Shown here in pieces: positions 13,333-23,300 of a DNA stretch of 44,928 nucleotides. The first letter of the stretch is position 1. Every line of letters starts with the position of its first letter. Source of the DNA: a virus; IMG/VR virus record IMGVR_UViG_3300022226_000009, positions 1 through 44,928 of that record, one strand, 5' to 3'. The notes under the pieces are model-generated. The model did no database searches, had not been told where the DNA came from, and was given only the letters and a program-made list of their open reading frames with translations. Both the position numbers and the translations under genes were made by a program.

Positions 13333-13425
13333 ATGGCTACAGTCAAACCTCGCGACCAGGCCGTGTAAGAGCCTGGCCCCCCGGCAGGGACATGCTGTTG
13401 TTCGGTTGAGTGGTCCGATAACCAC

Positions 13426-13466
13426 AAAAAACCTTTCTTAGTGGGGTTCACTAAGAAACCTTTTTT
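13426..13466. terminator. Bidirectional terminator-like hairpin just before the capsid gene
   Basis: TTTCTTAGTG (13434-13443) and CACTAAGAAA (13449-13458) pair perfectly around a five-base loop, with six A on the left (13426-13431) and six T on the right (13461-13466), separated from the stem by CC on each side. It ends only 26 bases before the capsid ATG, which leaves no room for a promoter between the two, so it is more likely a leaky terminator or an RNA processing hairpin. Confidence 0.65.
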
Positions 13467-13492
13467 CAATATTCGTATTTGGAGCTTTTCTA

Positions 13493-14587
13493 ATGGCGCT
13501 TACAAACTTTACGGCCCTAACTTCAGAGGAAAAGACCGTATGGTCTCGTGATCTGTGGATGGCGGCTAGGAACGCGTCGTTTACAATGCGGTTTACCGGA
13601 AAAGGCCCCAACAGCATGATTCAGCGTATTACCGAACTCACCAAAAGTGAGAAGGGTGATCGCGCAGTTTTGACGCTCGTTGCGGACCTCGAAGGTGACG
13701 GTGTTGTAGGCGATTACACCATGGAGAACAACGAAGAGGCCATCAAGGCTTACGACACGGTCATCACCATTGACCAGCTGCGTAACGCTAACCGTCTCGC
13801 TGGTCGCATGGCTGACCAGAAATCCGTTGTCAACTTCCGTGGCACTTCGCGCGATGTACTGGCCTACTGGCTGGCAGATCGCATTGACCAGATGACTTTC
13901 CTTACCTTGTCTGGCGCGGCATACACCAAGACCAACAAAGACGCTACTCGCGCGGTTAATCCGACGGGTCGCAACCTTAATGACCTGGCTTTTGCCAGTG
14001 ACATTACAGCACCGTCTACGCGGCGCTGGCGGCAGTGGGATGCTACCAACGGCCTCTCGGCTGGTGATAACACGGCAATCGTTGCCGCTGATACACCGTC
14101 GTGGCCGATGTTGGTAGAAACCAAGGCGTTTATGAAGGACGAGTACATTCGCGGCATCAAAGGCCCGGGCGGCACGGAGTTTTATCACGTGTTTATGTGC
14201 CCGCAGGGTATTGCCAAGCTGAAACAAGATTCTGACTTCCTGGCTAATCTCAGGAACGCAGGACCTCGTGGCGAGGGCAACCCGCTGTTCAGTGGCAGCA
14301 TGATCACGCAGGATGGACTCATCATTCACGAGTTCCGGCATGTGTATAACTCGCAGACCTGGGGTTCCGGCGCAGTACCTGGCCAGGCCGTCCTGTTCTG
14401 CGGCGCACAGGCACTCGGCATGGCGGACATTGGTCTGCCGTACTGGGACGAAGAGACTTTCGATTACGGCAACCAGCACGGTGTGTCGATCGGCAAAATC
14501 TTCGGTTTGCTGAAGCCTAAGTTCAACAGTATTTACAGCGCAACTTCCGAAGACTTCGGCGTCGTGCGGGTAGATACCGCGATCTAG
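13493..14587 (+). CDS. Major capsid protein, N4 gp56/DUF4043 type
   Basis: The 364-residue protein begins MALTNFTALTSEEKTVWSRD and contains DGVVGDYTMENNEEAIKAYD and DQLRNANRLAGRMADQKSVV, which fit the N4-gp56 family of major capsid proteins (DUF4043) with the HK97 fold. Hundreds of copies would form the icosahedral shell. It carries the expected C-terminal segment with GLPYWDEETFDYGNQHG. GGAGC lies ten bases upstream of the ATG. The gene stands alone between terminator-like hairpins (13306-13332, 13426-13466 and 14603-14628), an arrangement suggesting separate control of its high expression. Confidence 0.9.
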   Translation: MALTNFTALTSEEKTVWSRDLWMAARNASFTMRFTGKGPNSMIQRITELTKSEKGDRAVLTLVADLEGDGVVGDYTMENNEEAIKAYDTVITIDQLRNANRLAGRMADQKSVVNFRGTSRDVLAYWLADRIDQMTFLTLSGAAYTKTNKDATRAVNPTGRNLNDLAFASDITAPSTRRWRQWDATNGLSAGDNTAIVAADTPSWPMLVETKAFMKDEYIRGIKGPGGTEFYHVFMCPQGIAKLKQDSDFLANLRNAGPRGEGNPLFSGSMITQDGLIIHEFRHVYNSQTWGSGAVPGQAVLFCGAQALGMADIGLPYWDEETFDYGNQHGVSIGKIFGLLKPKFNSIYSATSEDFGVVRVDTAI

Positions 14588-14602
14588 TAGGCCCTCCGAC
14601 TT

Positions 14603-14628
14603 GCCCCGCCTTCGGGCGGGGCTTTTTT
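14603..14628 (+). terminator. Intrinsic terminator after the capsid gene
   Basis: GCCCCGCC and GGCGGGGC pair perfectly around a TTCG tetraloop and are followed by six T. It starts 16 bases after the capsid stop codon and should reduce transcription of downstream tail genes compared with capsid. Confidence 0.95.
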
Positions 14629-14645
14629 CGACCAAAGGTGTTTTC

Positions 14646-15059
14646 ATGGAATTAGATAAAAGACCCGCTAGCGCCAGGTTTACCTCGGCGCGGAACGTCA
14701 CTATCACCTCTGAGTTTGGTGATATGTGCTCTGTCTTCGAGGCCGGGCAGACCCGGCAAATCCCCAAGGCGCTGTTTAACGCCGCGCTGGTCGCTGGCCT
14801 GGTGCCAGAGGACCCGCTGGAGCCCGCGCCGGAGCCGGTGGCGAACCAGACCACCGAGGAGCGCACCACGACGGGGTTACTGGAAGCATGCAAGACGCTT
14901 ATCGCCAGGGGCGTGCCGAACGACTTCACCATGGCTGGCGTACCTCGTGCGGCCTCAGTGAAAAAGCTAGTAGACTTCAATTTCACCAACAAAGATGTCA
15001 AGCTGGCTTTCGAGCAGGCGATGCATGAGATAGAGCAAGATGGCAACGACAGTACGTAG
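14646..15059 (+). CDS. Capsid-adjacent hypothetical protein, 137 residues
   Basis: ATG at 14646 follows AAAGGTG; a longer frame from a TTG before this lies in the terminator and is rejected. The N-terminal third is beta-rich (RFTSARNVTITSEFGDMCSV), the middle is a Pro/Glu linker (EDPLEPAPEPVANQ) and the C-terminus is helical. Proteins of this size directly after the capsid gene are often head-completion or decoration proteins; that is inference from position only. Its last 20 bp overlap the next gene. Confidence 0.75.
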   Translation: MELDKRPASARFTSARNVTITSEFGDMCSVFEAGQTRQIPKALFNAALVAGLVPEDPLEPAPEPVANQTTEERTTTGLLEACKTLIARGVPNDFTMAGVPRAASVKKLVDFNFTNKDVKLAFEQAMHEIEQDGNDST

Positions 15060-15669
15060 TATCTTGAATCGCGCTGCGGCGCTGCTGAATGACGAAGAGT
15101 TTGTCCGCTGGGAGGAGTCTGAGCTGCTGGAGTGGCTCAACGACGGTCAGCGCGCCGTTGCCAAAGGACCCTCCACCGATGCCTACGTGCTGCGCGCTAA
15201 TGTCACTGCTGTTGCCGGTACTGCGCAAACGCTGCCGACTAACGCGATTCGCCTGGTAGACGTGGTGAAGAACGTGTCGAACGGTAGCGCGGTGCACCAG
15301 GCAGACTACGCCACGGTGGACATGCTCAGCAGCACCTGGCGCGCATCGGCCAGTGGTGTTGCCGAGAGCTATTTCTACGATGAGCGTAACCCTAAGCAGT
15401 TCGAGGTGTATCCGCCGCAGGCCGGTGGTGAGCTGCTGGAAGTGGTGTACAACGCGCAGCCGGGGGATGCCACGATCTCTGGTAACATCGCCATCAGCGA
15501 TATGTACGCTGATTCACTGATTGATTACATCGTGTACCGAGGCTTGAGCAAGGACACCGAGGACTCAGCGGCTGAGCTGGGTCGTGCCACGGCGTTCTAC
15601 CGGGCGTTCCTGCTGGGTGTCGGCTACAAAGAGTCCACTGATATACAGATTGAACCCCGGAGGTCCTGA
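15040..15669 (+). CDS. Head-to-tail adaptor protein (DUF6682-like)
   Basis: The 209-residue protein starts MATTVRSILNRAAALLNDEE and continues WEESELLEWLNDGQRAVAKG. This opening, a helix with an LND motif followed by a W-x(3)-EL-x(2)-WLNDGQRAV helix, is typical of the phage adaptor family I know as DUF6682. These rings sit under the portal and connect it to the tail. A beta-rich middle with VVYNAQPGDATISGNIAISD and a C-terminal helix follow. The 20-bp overlap with the gene before and the 1-bp overlap with the next support co-translation. Confidence 0.75.
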   Translation: MATTVRSILNRAAALLNDEEFVRWEESELLEWLNDGQRAVAKGPSTDAYVLRANVTAVAGTAQTLPTNAIRLVDVVKNVSNGSAVHQADYATVDMLSSTWRASASGVAESYFYDERNPKQFEVYPPQAGGELLEVVYNAQPGDATISGNIAISDMYADSLIDYIVYRGLSKDTEDSAAELGRATAFYRAFLLGVGYKESTDIQIEPRRS

Positions 15670-16316
15670 TGGCACTGCTTTCCGTACTTGTCCCTGATGT
15701 GCGCATGGAGGTACCAGAGGTACCGTCGTTTGTCGCACAACGTCAATTACTACGGGCCATGCGGGAGTTCTGTGAATTTACGCGGGCGTGGCGCGTGAAT
15801 GTTTCAGTCGGCGTAACCAAGAACGTCGCGACGGTTAACCTCACCAGCTTGCTGCCCGGTGGCACGGAGCTGGTAGACATCATCAGTATGAAGAACGCTG
15901 ACGGCGGCGCGCCCCCGGAGCCGCGCACGTATCGCTGGCTTGACAAGAACATCAGTGACTGGCGCTCTGAGTCAGAGCCTGACGCCAACTACTACGTGCT
16001 GGACGGCAACAACACAGTGCGGTTCATGCCGACGCCGTCTGCCACCACTGCAGGCAAGTACACCGCACGCGTGTCGGTCAAGCCACTACTGACGGCGACT
16101 ACCATCAACGACGTGTTGGTGAACAAGTACTCTGAGCTGTTTATTCACGGTGCGCTGGCGTATCTGTACGCCGTACCGCGCAAGCCCTGGACGGACGCCA
16201 GCCTGGCGCAGTACCACGACCTGCGGTTCCGTGACGGCTTGCCCAGTGCGCGCGCCGAGGCGGCGGATGAGTTTCAGACGGGTATCCCACGCAAAGTTAA
16301 ATACGGCGGACTGTAA
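15669..16316 (+). CDS. Second head-to-tail adaptor protein
   Basis: The 215-residue protein begins MALLSVLVPDVRMEVPEVPS and has a helical N-terminal part (QLLRAMREFCEFTRAWRVNV), a beta-rich middle and a C-terminal helical bundle containing SELFIHGALAYLYAVPRKPW. The order, helix-beta-helix with a late LAYLYAxPxKPW segment, is shared with tail-connector proteins found after the first adaptor in other short-tailed phages. It probably forms the next ring of the neck. The TGATG overlap at the start ties it to the first adaptor. Confidence 0.75.
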   Translation: MALLSVLVPDVRMEVPEVPSFVAQRQLLRAMREFCEFTRAWRVNVSVGVTKNVATVNLTSLLPGGTELVDIISMKNADGGAPPEPRTYRWLDKNISDWRSESEPDANYYVLDGNNTVRFMPTPSATTAGKYTARVSVKPLLTATTINDVLVNKYSELFIHGALAYLYAVPRKPWTDASLAQYHDLRFRDGLPSARAEAADEFQTGIPRKVKYGGL

Positions 16317-18422
16317 ATGTCGGTTATTCGCTTAGGTGGGTTCCGAGGCGAACTGCCCCGCATACACCCTCGGTTGCTGCCTGAAGGCTCAGCGCAGACG
16401 GCGCTGAACTGCCGCATGGACTCCGGCGCACTGGCTCCCATACGCGACACCAGCAACATCCAGTCGACGACGTTAGCGTCGCCGATATCGCTGTATCGGT
16501 ACTCCGCCTCCGTATGGCTGGAAGCAACCACTGACACTGATTGGGTGACCTACCCGGTCGCCAATGACCAGTACGGGCGCGTCATCTTCGCCGACCCCGC
16601 CGCCAGTGAGCTGCGGGTCACTGACACGGCGTTGGTCGGTGCGGGCGGTTACCCGGCAAATTACTACCGTTTGGACGTACCGCCGCCGACGCAGGGCTTC
16701 GCGGTAACGCTGCAGGGTACTGCAGACGACACCGACGAGGTGCCTGAGACGCGGTACTACGTGTGTACCTTCGTCAACAGCTGGGGCGCGGAAGGGCCGC
16801 CGTCGCCAGCCAGCAACCAGGTAGAGTGGCGCACCGGCCAGACGGTGCTGATCGAGTCCCTGCCAGCGGTGCCTGCGGGCAGCTATAACATCACGCACCG
16901 CAGAATTTATCGGATTAATACCGGTTCCACTGGAACAACCAACTACCAGTACGTCACGGAAGTGGCGGTGTCCACTAACGCGAAGGCTATCTCGGCGATA
17001 ACGCAGGCCAACCCGGTCGTTGTAACGACCGCCGCGTCGCACACCTTTACCGAGGGCCAGGAAGTTGAGTTCACCGGGCTGGGGTTGGCGGCTACGACTA
17101 CGGTCACCGCCATCAGCAAGACTAACCCGGTGCGCGTGGAAGCACTGGCGCACGGGCTGGCCACGGGCGATTACGTGGAGATGGGTGATCTGGGCAGTGG
17201 CAACGGCATGGACGAGCTAAACGGGGTGCGTGGGCAGATCACGCTGGACACCGTCGATGCATTCTTCATCGACGGTATTGACGCGACCGGCTACGTTGCT
17301 TACAGCACGGGTGGCACGGTAGCGCAAGCGTACGGCATGGACGAGCTGGACGACAACACTTACGTTATCTCAGTGGTTGACGCGACCAACTTCTCGCTGG
17401 TCAGTACCGACGGCACGGCGTACAAAGCCTACCTTGACGGTGGCTCAGTGGCGCAGGTCGCAGGCACGTCGTACACCGACACAATTCCGTCAGCTAACCT
17501 GGCTGAGGTTATTCCCTCTGAAATCTACGATCCACCGAACGCGGCGACGGTTGGCATCAAGACACACCCGTCAGGGTTCCTGGTGGGCTTCTTCGGCAAT
17601 ACGCTGGCGTTCTCCGAACCCGGTGCGCCGCACGCCTGGCCGATTGATTATCGGCTGGTGACCAGTCACGAGATTGTGGGCGTGGGTGTGTTTGGTAACA
17701 CCGTGGCGGTGGTAACCAAGGGCTGGCCGTACCTGGCGATTGGCTCAGACCCCTCGGCTATTTCGATGGTGGAGCTGGAGATCGAACAAGCGTGCGTCGC
17801 CAAGCGCGGCATCGTCGACCTTGGTACGGCGATCGTGTACCCCAGCCCTGACGGGCTGATTATGCTGTCGAGTGACGGAGCCAGCAACGTTAGCGCGGCG
17901 ATCTTTGACCGTGACCAGTGGCAGGCGCTGGTACCAACGTCGTTCGTGGCGTTTAACTGGGAGCAGCAGTACCTGTGCTTCTACAACAACGGCGCGGGTG
18001 TCACCCGCGCGTTCATCATCGATCCGTTCGACCCCGGCGCGGGCGTGCGGTACATTAACAAGTACGTCACAGGCGGCCACAAAGACATCGAAGAGGATTT
18101 GCTGTACTGCATCGTCAGCGACGAGATTGAAAGCTGGGACCAGGGCAGCAACCTGGAGTACACCTGGAAGTCCAAGCCAACGTACACGCCGTACGCGGTT
18201 AATATGTCATCGGCCAAAGTCATTGCTGACGCCTACCCGGTGCGTGTGGAGTTTTATGTCGACGACACGAAACGCTACAATAAGTTGGTGCACAACTCCA
18301 CCGCGTTTAAGTTGCCGGGCGGATTCAAGGGTGAGAAGTTTGAAGTGCGGTTGAAAAGCAAGAAACGGGTCTCGCAGGTTGCGCTGGCGACCACCATGCG
18401 TGAGTTGTCCGCGACCGTTTAG
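16317..18422 (+). CDS. Tail protein, nozzle-like, 701 residues
   Basis: The first 60 residues (FRGELPRIHPRLLPEGSAQT) match the opening of large tail or nozzle proteins that follow the adaptors in podoviruses. Residues about 225-300 hold repeated Ig/FCCH-like stretches (NPVVVTTAASHTFTEGQEVE, then TNPVRVEALAHGLATGDYVE), and an approximate repeat of TAYKAYLDGGSVAQV with GYVAYSTGGTVAQ follows. The C-terminal half is beta-rich with WPYLAIGSDPSAISMVELEI, suggesting a propeller-like region. It probably forms the distal tail tube or knob through which DNA passes. Identification rests on order, size and the N-terminus. Confidence 0.75.
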   Translation: MSVIRLGGFRGELPRIHPRLLPEGSAQTALNCRMDSGALAPIRDTSNIQSTTLASPISLYRYSASVWLEATTDTDWVTYPVANDQYGRVIFADPAASELRVTDTALVGAGGYPANYYRLDVPPPTQGFAVTLQGTADDTDEVPETRYYVCTFVNSWGAEGPPSPASNQVEWRTGQTVLIESLPAVPAGSYNITHRRIYRINTGSTGTTNYQYVTEVAVSTNAKAISAITQANPVVVTTAASHTFTEGQEVEFTGLGLAATTTVTAISKTNPVRVEALAHGLATGDYVEMGDLGSGNGMDELNGVRGQITLDTVDAFFIDGIDATGYVAYSTGGTVAQAYGMDELDDNTYVISVVDATNFSLVSTDGTAYKAYLDGGSVAQVAGTSYTDTIPSANLAEVIPSEIYDPPNAATVGIKTHPSGFLVGFFGNTLAFSEPGAPHAWPIDYRLVTSHEIVGVGVFGNTVAVVTKGWPYLAIGSDPSAISMVELEIEQACVAKRGIVDLGTAIVYPSPDGLIMLSSDGASNVSAAIFDRDQWQALVPTSFVAFNWEQQYLCFYNNGAGVTRAFIIDPFDPGAGVRYINKYVTGGHKDIEEDLLYCIVSDEIESWDQGSNLEYTWKSKPTYTPYAVNMSSAKVIADAYPVRVEFYVDDTKRYNKLVHNSTAFKLPGGFKGEKFEVRLKSKKRVSQVALATTMRELSATV

Positions 18423-18445
18423 TATAACTAAAAAGGAATAATTCT

Positions 18446-19879
18446 ATGAGCATGAGGGCAGGCACAAAAGGGCATCCCCCTGAAGTAAAGATTCAACTGA
18501 CAGAACAAGCCAAGTACGAAAAGATGTGGGCGATAGACGACTACCGTAAGGTCGCCCCCGGTGAGCAGTCGGCGTTTACTTTCCTGGAAATAGCCAAGCC
18601 ACTGCCGCACAGCACTTGCATAGACTTCGGCTGCGGCACTGGGCGCGGCGCGTTGATGCTGGCGATGTTTGGCAAGATGATCGTCACCATGGTGGACTTT
18701 GCCAAGAACGCGCTGGACAAAGAGATCGTTGAGATCATGGAAGAACAGCCGGACCGGTTGCAGTGGCTGCAGGCTGACCTGGCCAAAGACGTACCCGCGA
18801 CAGCGGCGTATGGCTACTGCACTGACGTCATGGAGCACATTCCCCCGGAGCAGGTAGATGACGTACTCAGAAATATCCTGAAGTCCGCCAACAACGTGTT
18901 TTTTCAAATCGCCATGCAGGACGATGTCATGGGGGCACGCATCGGCGAGCCGTTGCACCTAAGCATCCATCCCTACGAGTGGTGGGTGAAAAAGTTCCAG
19001 GAGCTGGGCGCGTTCATACAATGGTCACAGAACATCGAAGACCATACCTGCCAATTGTATGTTAATGCCTGGGCGGACAAAGACGACGTTAATTTTGAGG
19101 GCAAGGTCAACACCGACCTGGAGCAGGTACACAAGAACATAAGGAAAAACGCCGAGACGGAGTATCAGCTGATACGTCCACACCCGCCGCAGGACACCGA
19201 GATTATGTTGATCTGTGGTGGGCCATCGCTGAACGACTACACCGACGAAATCATCGAACTGCGCGCTAAAGGTATGCCGATAGTTACCACTAATGGCACC
19301 TATAACTGGGCCATCGCCAACGGCATGACACCGTCGATGCAGCTGATCATAGACGGTAGGAAGTTTAATAAGCGCTTCCTGCGTCCGGTCGTAGATGATT
19401 GTAAGTACGTGTTGGCGTCGCAGTGCAACCCGGTACTGTTTAAGGACTTGCCGTTGGAGCGGACTTACATCTGGCACGTCAATCTGGCAGACGAAGTAGA
19501 GGACTTATTGAACGAGCTGTACGATTTATGGTTCGCCTGTCCGGGAGGTTCCACGGTAACGCTGCGGGGCCTTTGCTTGCTGCGCATGCTCGGCTTCCAT
19601 AAGATTCACGTGTATGGGTTTGACAGCTGTTACCGCGAGGACGAACATCACGCGTATTCACAGCCGGAGAACGATTACAAAGCAAAACCTTTACCTGTGT
19701 CAGTGGGCGGTAAGGTTTTTTGGTGTGATCCCTGGATGTATTCTCAGGCACGAGAGTTCATTCAGATGGTAAAAATGCTCGGTGACGAGATTGAGTTAGA
19801 CGTAAAAGGTGATGGGTTAATAGCTCATATTATTAAGACTGGCGCGGCACTTAGCGCCTTAGAGGAAGACGAGGAATAA
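18446..19879 (+). CDS. SAM methyltransferase fused to an MptE/MAF-like domain
   Basis: Residues 1-200 are a class I SAM methyltransferase: motif I is DFGCGTGRG (60-68), DFAKN (84-88) would hold the ribose, and TDVMEHIPPEQV (127-137) is motif IV. Residues 245-440 resemble the MptE-like/MAF_flag10 (PF01973) fold: ICGGPSLND (257-264), TTNGTYNWAIANG, CPGGST (365-370) and HVYGFDSCYRED (388-399). That family includes an archaeal pterin pyrophosphokinase and flagellin glycosylation proteins, and is related to sialyltransferases. Sugar or nucleotide transfer plus methylation is plausible. It lies between tail genes, so virion-protein modification is an attractive but unproven idea. AAGGAATAATTCT precedes the ATG. 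Confidence 0.85.
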   Translation: MSMRAGTKGHPPEVKIQLTEQAKYEKMWAIDDYRKVAPGEQSAFTFLEIAKPLPHSTCIDFGCGTGRGALMLAMFGKMIVTMVDFAKNALDKEIVEIMEEQPDRLQWLQADLAKDVPATAAYGYCTDVMEHIPPEQVDDVLRNILKSANNVFFQIAMQDDVMGARIGEPLHLSIHPYEWWVKKFQELGAFIQWSQNIEDHTCQLYVNAWADKDDVNFEGKVNTDLEQVHKNIRKNAETEYQLIRPHPPQDTEIMLICGGPSLNDYTDEIIELRAKGMPIVTTNGTYNWAIANGMTPSMQLIIDGRKFNKRFLRPVVDDCKYVLASQCNPVLFKDLPLERTYIWHVNLADEVEDLLNELYDLWFACPGGSTVTLRGLCLLRMLGFHKIHVYGFDSCYREDEHHAYSQPENDYKAKPLPVSVGGKVFWCDPWMYSQAREFIQMVKMLGDEIELDVKGDGLIAHIIKTGAALSALEEDEE

Positions 19880-19882
19880 ACT

Positions 19883-20338
19883 ATGGCTGCTTCGGCATGG
19901 GTATTTTACAATCAGGCCAAGAAAAAGCTCGGTCAGGCTACGGGCGGTATTCGCCTGGACTCTGGCATTTTCAAGATGAGCTTGCACACCAGCGCTAGCG
20001 ACGCATCGGTTGATACACAGTCAATTCTCAGTCAGCTTAGCGGTGAAATTGCTGCTGCTGGCGGTTATGCGGCTGGTGGCAGAACCATTGCGGGCGTTGC
20101 CTGGACGGTTGCAGGCGATCCGTCGTCGGCTAAGTGGGACGCGACCGACCTGGTGTTCACAGCGAGTGGCGCAAACTTGAGTAACGTGAAGTACGCGGTT
20201 ATTCACTACTCAGTAGGCTCAACGACTTCTGGTCCGCTGCTGTGCTGGTCGAAACTGAGCACGAGTCAGTTCTCGGTTACGTCGGGCAACACGCTTACAA
20301 TTCAGTTTGCAGCGGCAGGTATCTTTACGCTGACGTAA
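19883..20338 (+). CDS. Small structural-type protein, 151 residues
   Basis: ATG at 19883 follows GAGGAATAAACT directly after the methyltransferase stop. The product starts MAASAWVFYNQAKKKLGQAT and is a beta-rich, Ser/Ala/Gly-rich sequence with LVFTASGANLSNVKYAVIHY and a C-terminus ending FAAAGIFTLT. Similar short proteins (VFYxxAKxxxxxGxIxLxSxxFKMxL) lie beside tail-fibre genes in other phages and are taken as minor virion proteins. No enzymatic motif is present. Confidence 0.75.
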   Translation: MAASAWVFYNQAKKKLGQATGGIRLDSGIFKMSLHTSASDASVDTQSILSQLSGEIAAAGGYAAGGRTIAGVAWTVAGDPSSAKWDATDLVFTASGANLSNVKYAVIHYSVGSTTSGPLLCWSKLSTSQFSVTSGNTLTIQFAAAGIFTLT

Positions 20339-20354
20339 GGCAGGGACCTGGTTT

Positions 20355-23300
20355 GTGGCCAATGACCGTATTGAGTTCACGGCAACAGGGCGTTACTACA
20401 AGGTCTACAGAAACGGCGAGTTCGTTTCACAGCACACGACTGAGCGGGAAGCGTCGCAGAAGGCCGCTAATGAACTGCTGCAGGATAACGCAGCAGCGGT
20501 CCACTATACGCACGACTATGTCGTCGAAGCTGAGTTTGTGGCGGGCGATGAGCCCGAACCTCCCGATTCCAGCCTCGTCATCCCGGTACCTACCAGGGTT
20601 CGTAACACCGCTGTTACCCCAGGGGCCGCCGCGTTGACGATTACCAACCACATCATAGTACCCAGGATGACGCCGCCTGCTACGGCGGCCAGTACCATTG
20701 TGCTGGACGCGGCCTCGTACGAAGGCACCGAGAACACCACCACACAGTTTTCAGCAACGCGCACTAACGGTTACAGCCACCGGGTCAGCGTTGACTGGAC
20801 GCTGACTGGCGCTGCTGCCACGCCTGCTGCGGGCACCATCACCTTCCCGGTCGGCGAAGGGCAGCAGACTGTCGTGGTAGAGCTGGGTGAGGTGACAGTA
20901 GACAAAGGTGGGTTTCTGGCGCTGACCAACCCGCAGAACCTGGACGGCGGACCAACGCCGGTGTTTGGCGATCCGTACTACACGAACTTCACCACGTACA
21001 ACGAGCCTGAAGTCACCGACATATACTTGAACCTGGGCAGCAGTGGCTACTCCGGTACCGAAGACACACTTATTTCGTTCGCCGTTAATCGTACGGGCGC
21101 GCTGGGTACCACCGCAGTATCAGTGGACTGGGCCATTACTGGTGTGACCACAACGCCTTCCTCAGGCACCGTGACCTTCGCCGCAGACGATTCACAGCAG
21201 CCGGTAGAGGTAGCAGCTGGCCTGGTGACGGGCACCACAGCAGGTACGTTAACGCTGTCTAACTCGCAGAATCTCAGCGGCGACGCTAACACGGTGTCCT
21301 TGTCGGCACCGCTGACCGCGAGCTTCACAGTGGTTGATGTTGGTATCACTATCAGTACCATCCCCGACATCACGCTCTCCGTCGATGGCACCCACGACAT
21401 GAGCCAGTACATCAGCAACCCGCAGTCCGAGGCCATCACCACCAGCATGACCGGGTTGGATTTGTCCAAGGCCACTTATGACAGTGGGACTATGGAACTG
21501 AGAGGCGTAGCCGCAACCACCACGCCGCTTACGGGTGTGGAGCTATTGGTGAGCACAGACGCCTTCTGGACACTGCCAGCCGGTACTCAGGCGAAAGCAG
21601 ATACTGGGCTATTTGTTCACAACTTCAACTCGACAACCTCGGAAGTAGAGCATCGCGGCTTATCTGTTTACTGGGCTGATCTAAACCCCGCAGAAGGTGT
21701 TTATGACTGGACATCCATTACAGATAAGTTGAACGGCAGTTTGGGTGACTACCAGATAGTGCTGCTTATTAAGACTAACGTGGCCGATAAGAATGGCATA
21801 TGGGGTGCGGGTCAGAGCATCCCGCAATGGGTGCTGGACAAACACTCGCCAGCACTGGCATACATGAAGTACGACGACGCTTCAAACTATATTCAGGTAG
21901 CAGCACCGTGGGATACCGGGTTACAAGCTGAGCTGTCGGCGTTCATTACAGCCTTTGGCGCACAAGGTATTCACAATCACGCGAATTTCCTCGGCGCTTA
22001 TGTCCACGGTATCTCGACCTCTTACGGCGAAGAATTTTGGATGGATGCTGCTGCCGTCGCCAGCTTAGAGGCGGCTGGCATGACGCCTGCGCTACTGCAA
22101 AGCTCATTTACGGATCGCTTGAACTGGTGGGCTACAGCGGTCGGTGCGCAAGTAGGTAAGTTGGGTTGGGTGAAAGCAGAGTGGTTCCAGACCAACGCCA
22201 GTGCGAACCATGCCGCTTATCAGTTAGTGGGGCCAGTGCTGGATGATCTTGCCTATACGCTTGGCATGGGTACTCGCTGGGGGAACTCGGAGAAGTATTG
22301 GGGTCGGAATAACGAAGATGGGCAGTCCTACGACGCTGACGGTTATCTGGAAACTGATTACACCAATCTGATTCTTGCGGAACAGCGGTTCTTCGCCAAC
22401 GAGAATGAGTATAACGGTTCCAGCCAGCCGGACGAAGCCTATGAATACCGAATGGCGTGTTTGCGTACACTGGCTATGGGGCAGCGCCTCATGTGGGTGG
22501 AGGATCGTCGGGTAGCGCTTGATCCGACAATCAGTGAATACTACACGCTGATTGCTGGTAAAACGGCGGCGGAGTCACCGGATGCATGGAGCGTCCAGAT
22601 CGAGGCTGATCGCGATAACTCGCCAACACTGAAGAATTTTGAACGCTTCTTGTATCAACGTGAGGCCGCAGGCTCTGTTACGACACGTTCTTTGCCGGTA
22701 ACTCGCTCGGTCCACAGTCACGACGCTGGCTCCCCGGTTGATTGGACGGCAAGAACAACCAATGTGGCCAGCGGTAATGACCGCATCACGTTTACCGTTG
22801 ACCAAGCGTTCTTACCCGTAGGGTCAGGCGCTACGGTAGACCTGAAGGTCGAGTGGCTTGATGATGGTGCGAGCTGGAAAGTGCTGTACTCCACGCCGAC
22901 CGGCACCGCTGAAGCTGGACCCTTCGCTGGTATAAACGACACTAACTTGAAAACTCGTGAAGTCGCACTTAGTAACTTCGACACCACACAAAACCTGACA
23001 GGCGGCTTTGACTTCGCGCTGGTGGCAACGCAGGGTGATCTGACGGTATCGGCTGCGCGTATTTTGCGGGAGGTTGGAACAGCGGCACAGTCGGTTGTTG
23101 CTGGTATCCTTAACTTAGCCTCTGGTCAGGGTGGGTCGGCACAACTCCACTTTGAGTGGACGCGACCAACCACCAGCACAGATGCGTCAGTGCTGCGTGA
23201 TTTACGCAGCTTCAAGATTTATGTTGGAACGTCCAGTGGTAATTACAACGTCCTTGGCACAGACACCTTCGGCACCGGTCAGAAGGGTGCAACTGAGTGC

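Noticed and set aside
13080-13469. Minus-strand frame over the tRNA genes
   Set aside because: It reads as antisense of two tRNA genes and a terminator, a known source of false proteins.
13523-15046. Long 507-codon frame on the minus strand
   Set aside because: It is antisense to the capsid gene and its neighbour, contains a terminator, and its composition is that of a shadow frame.
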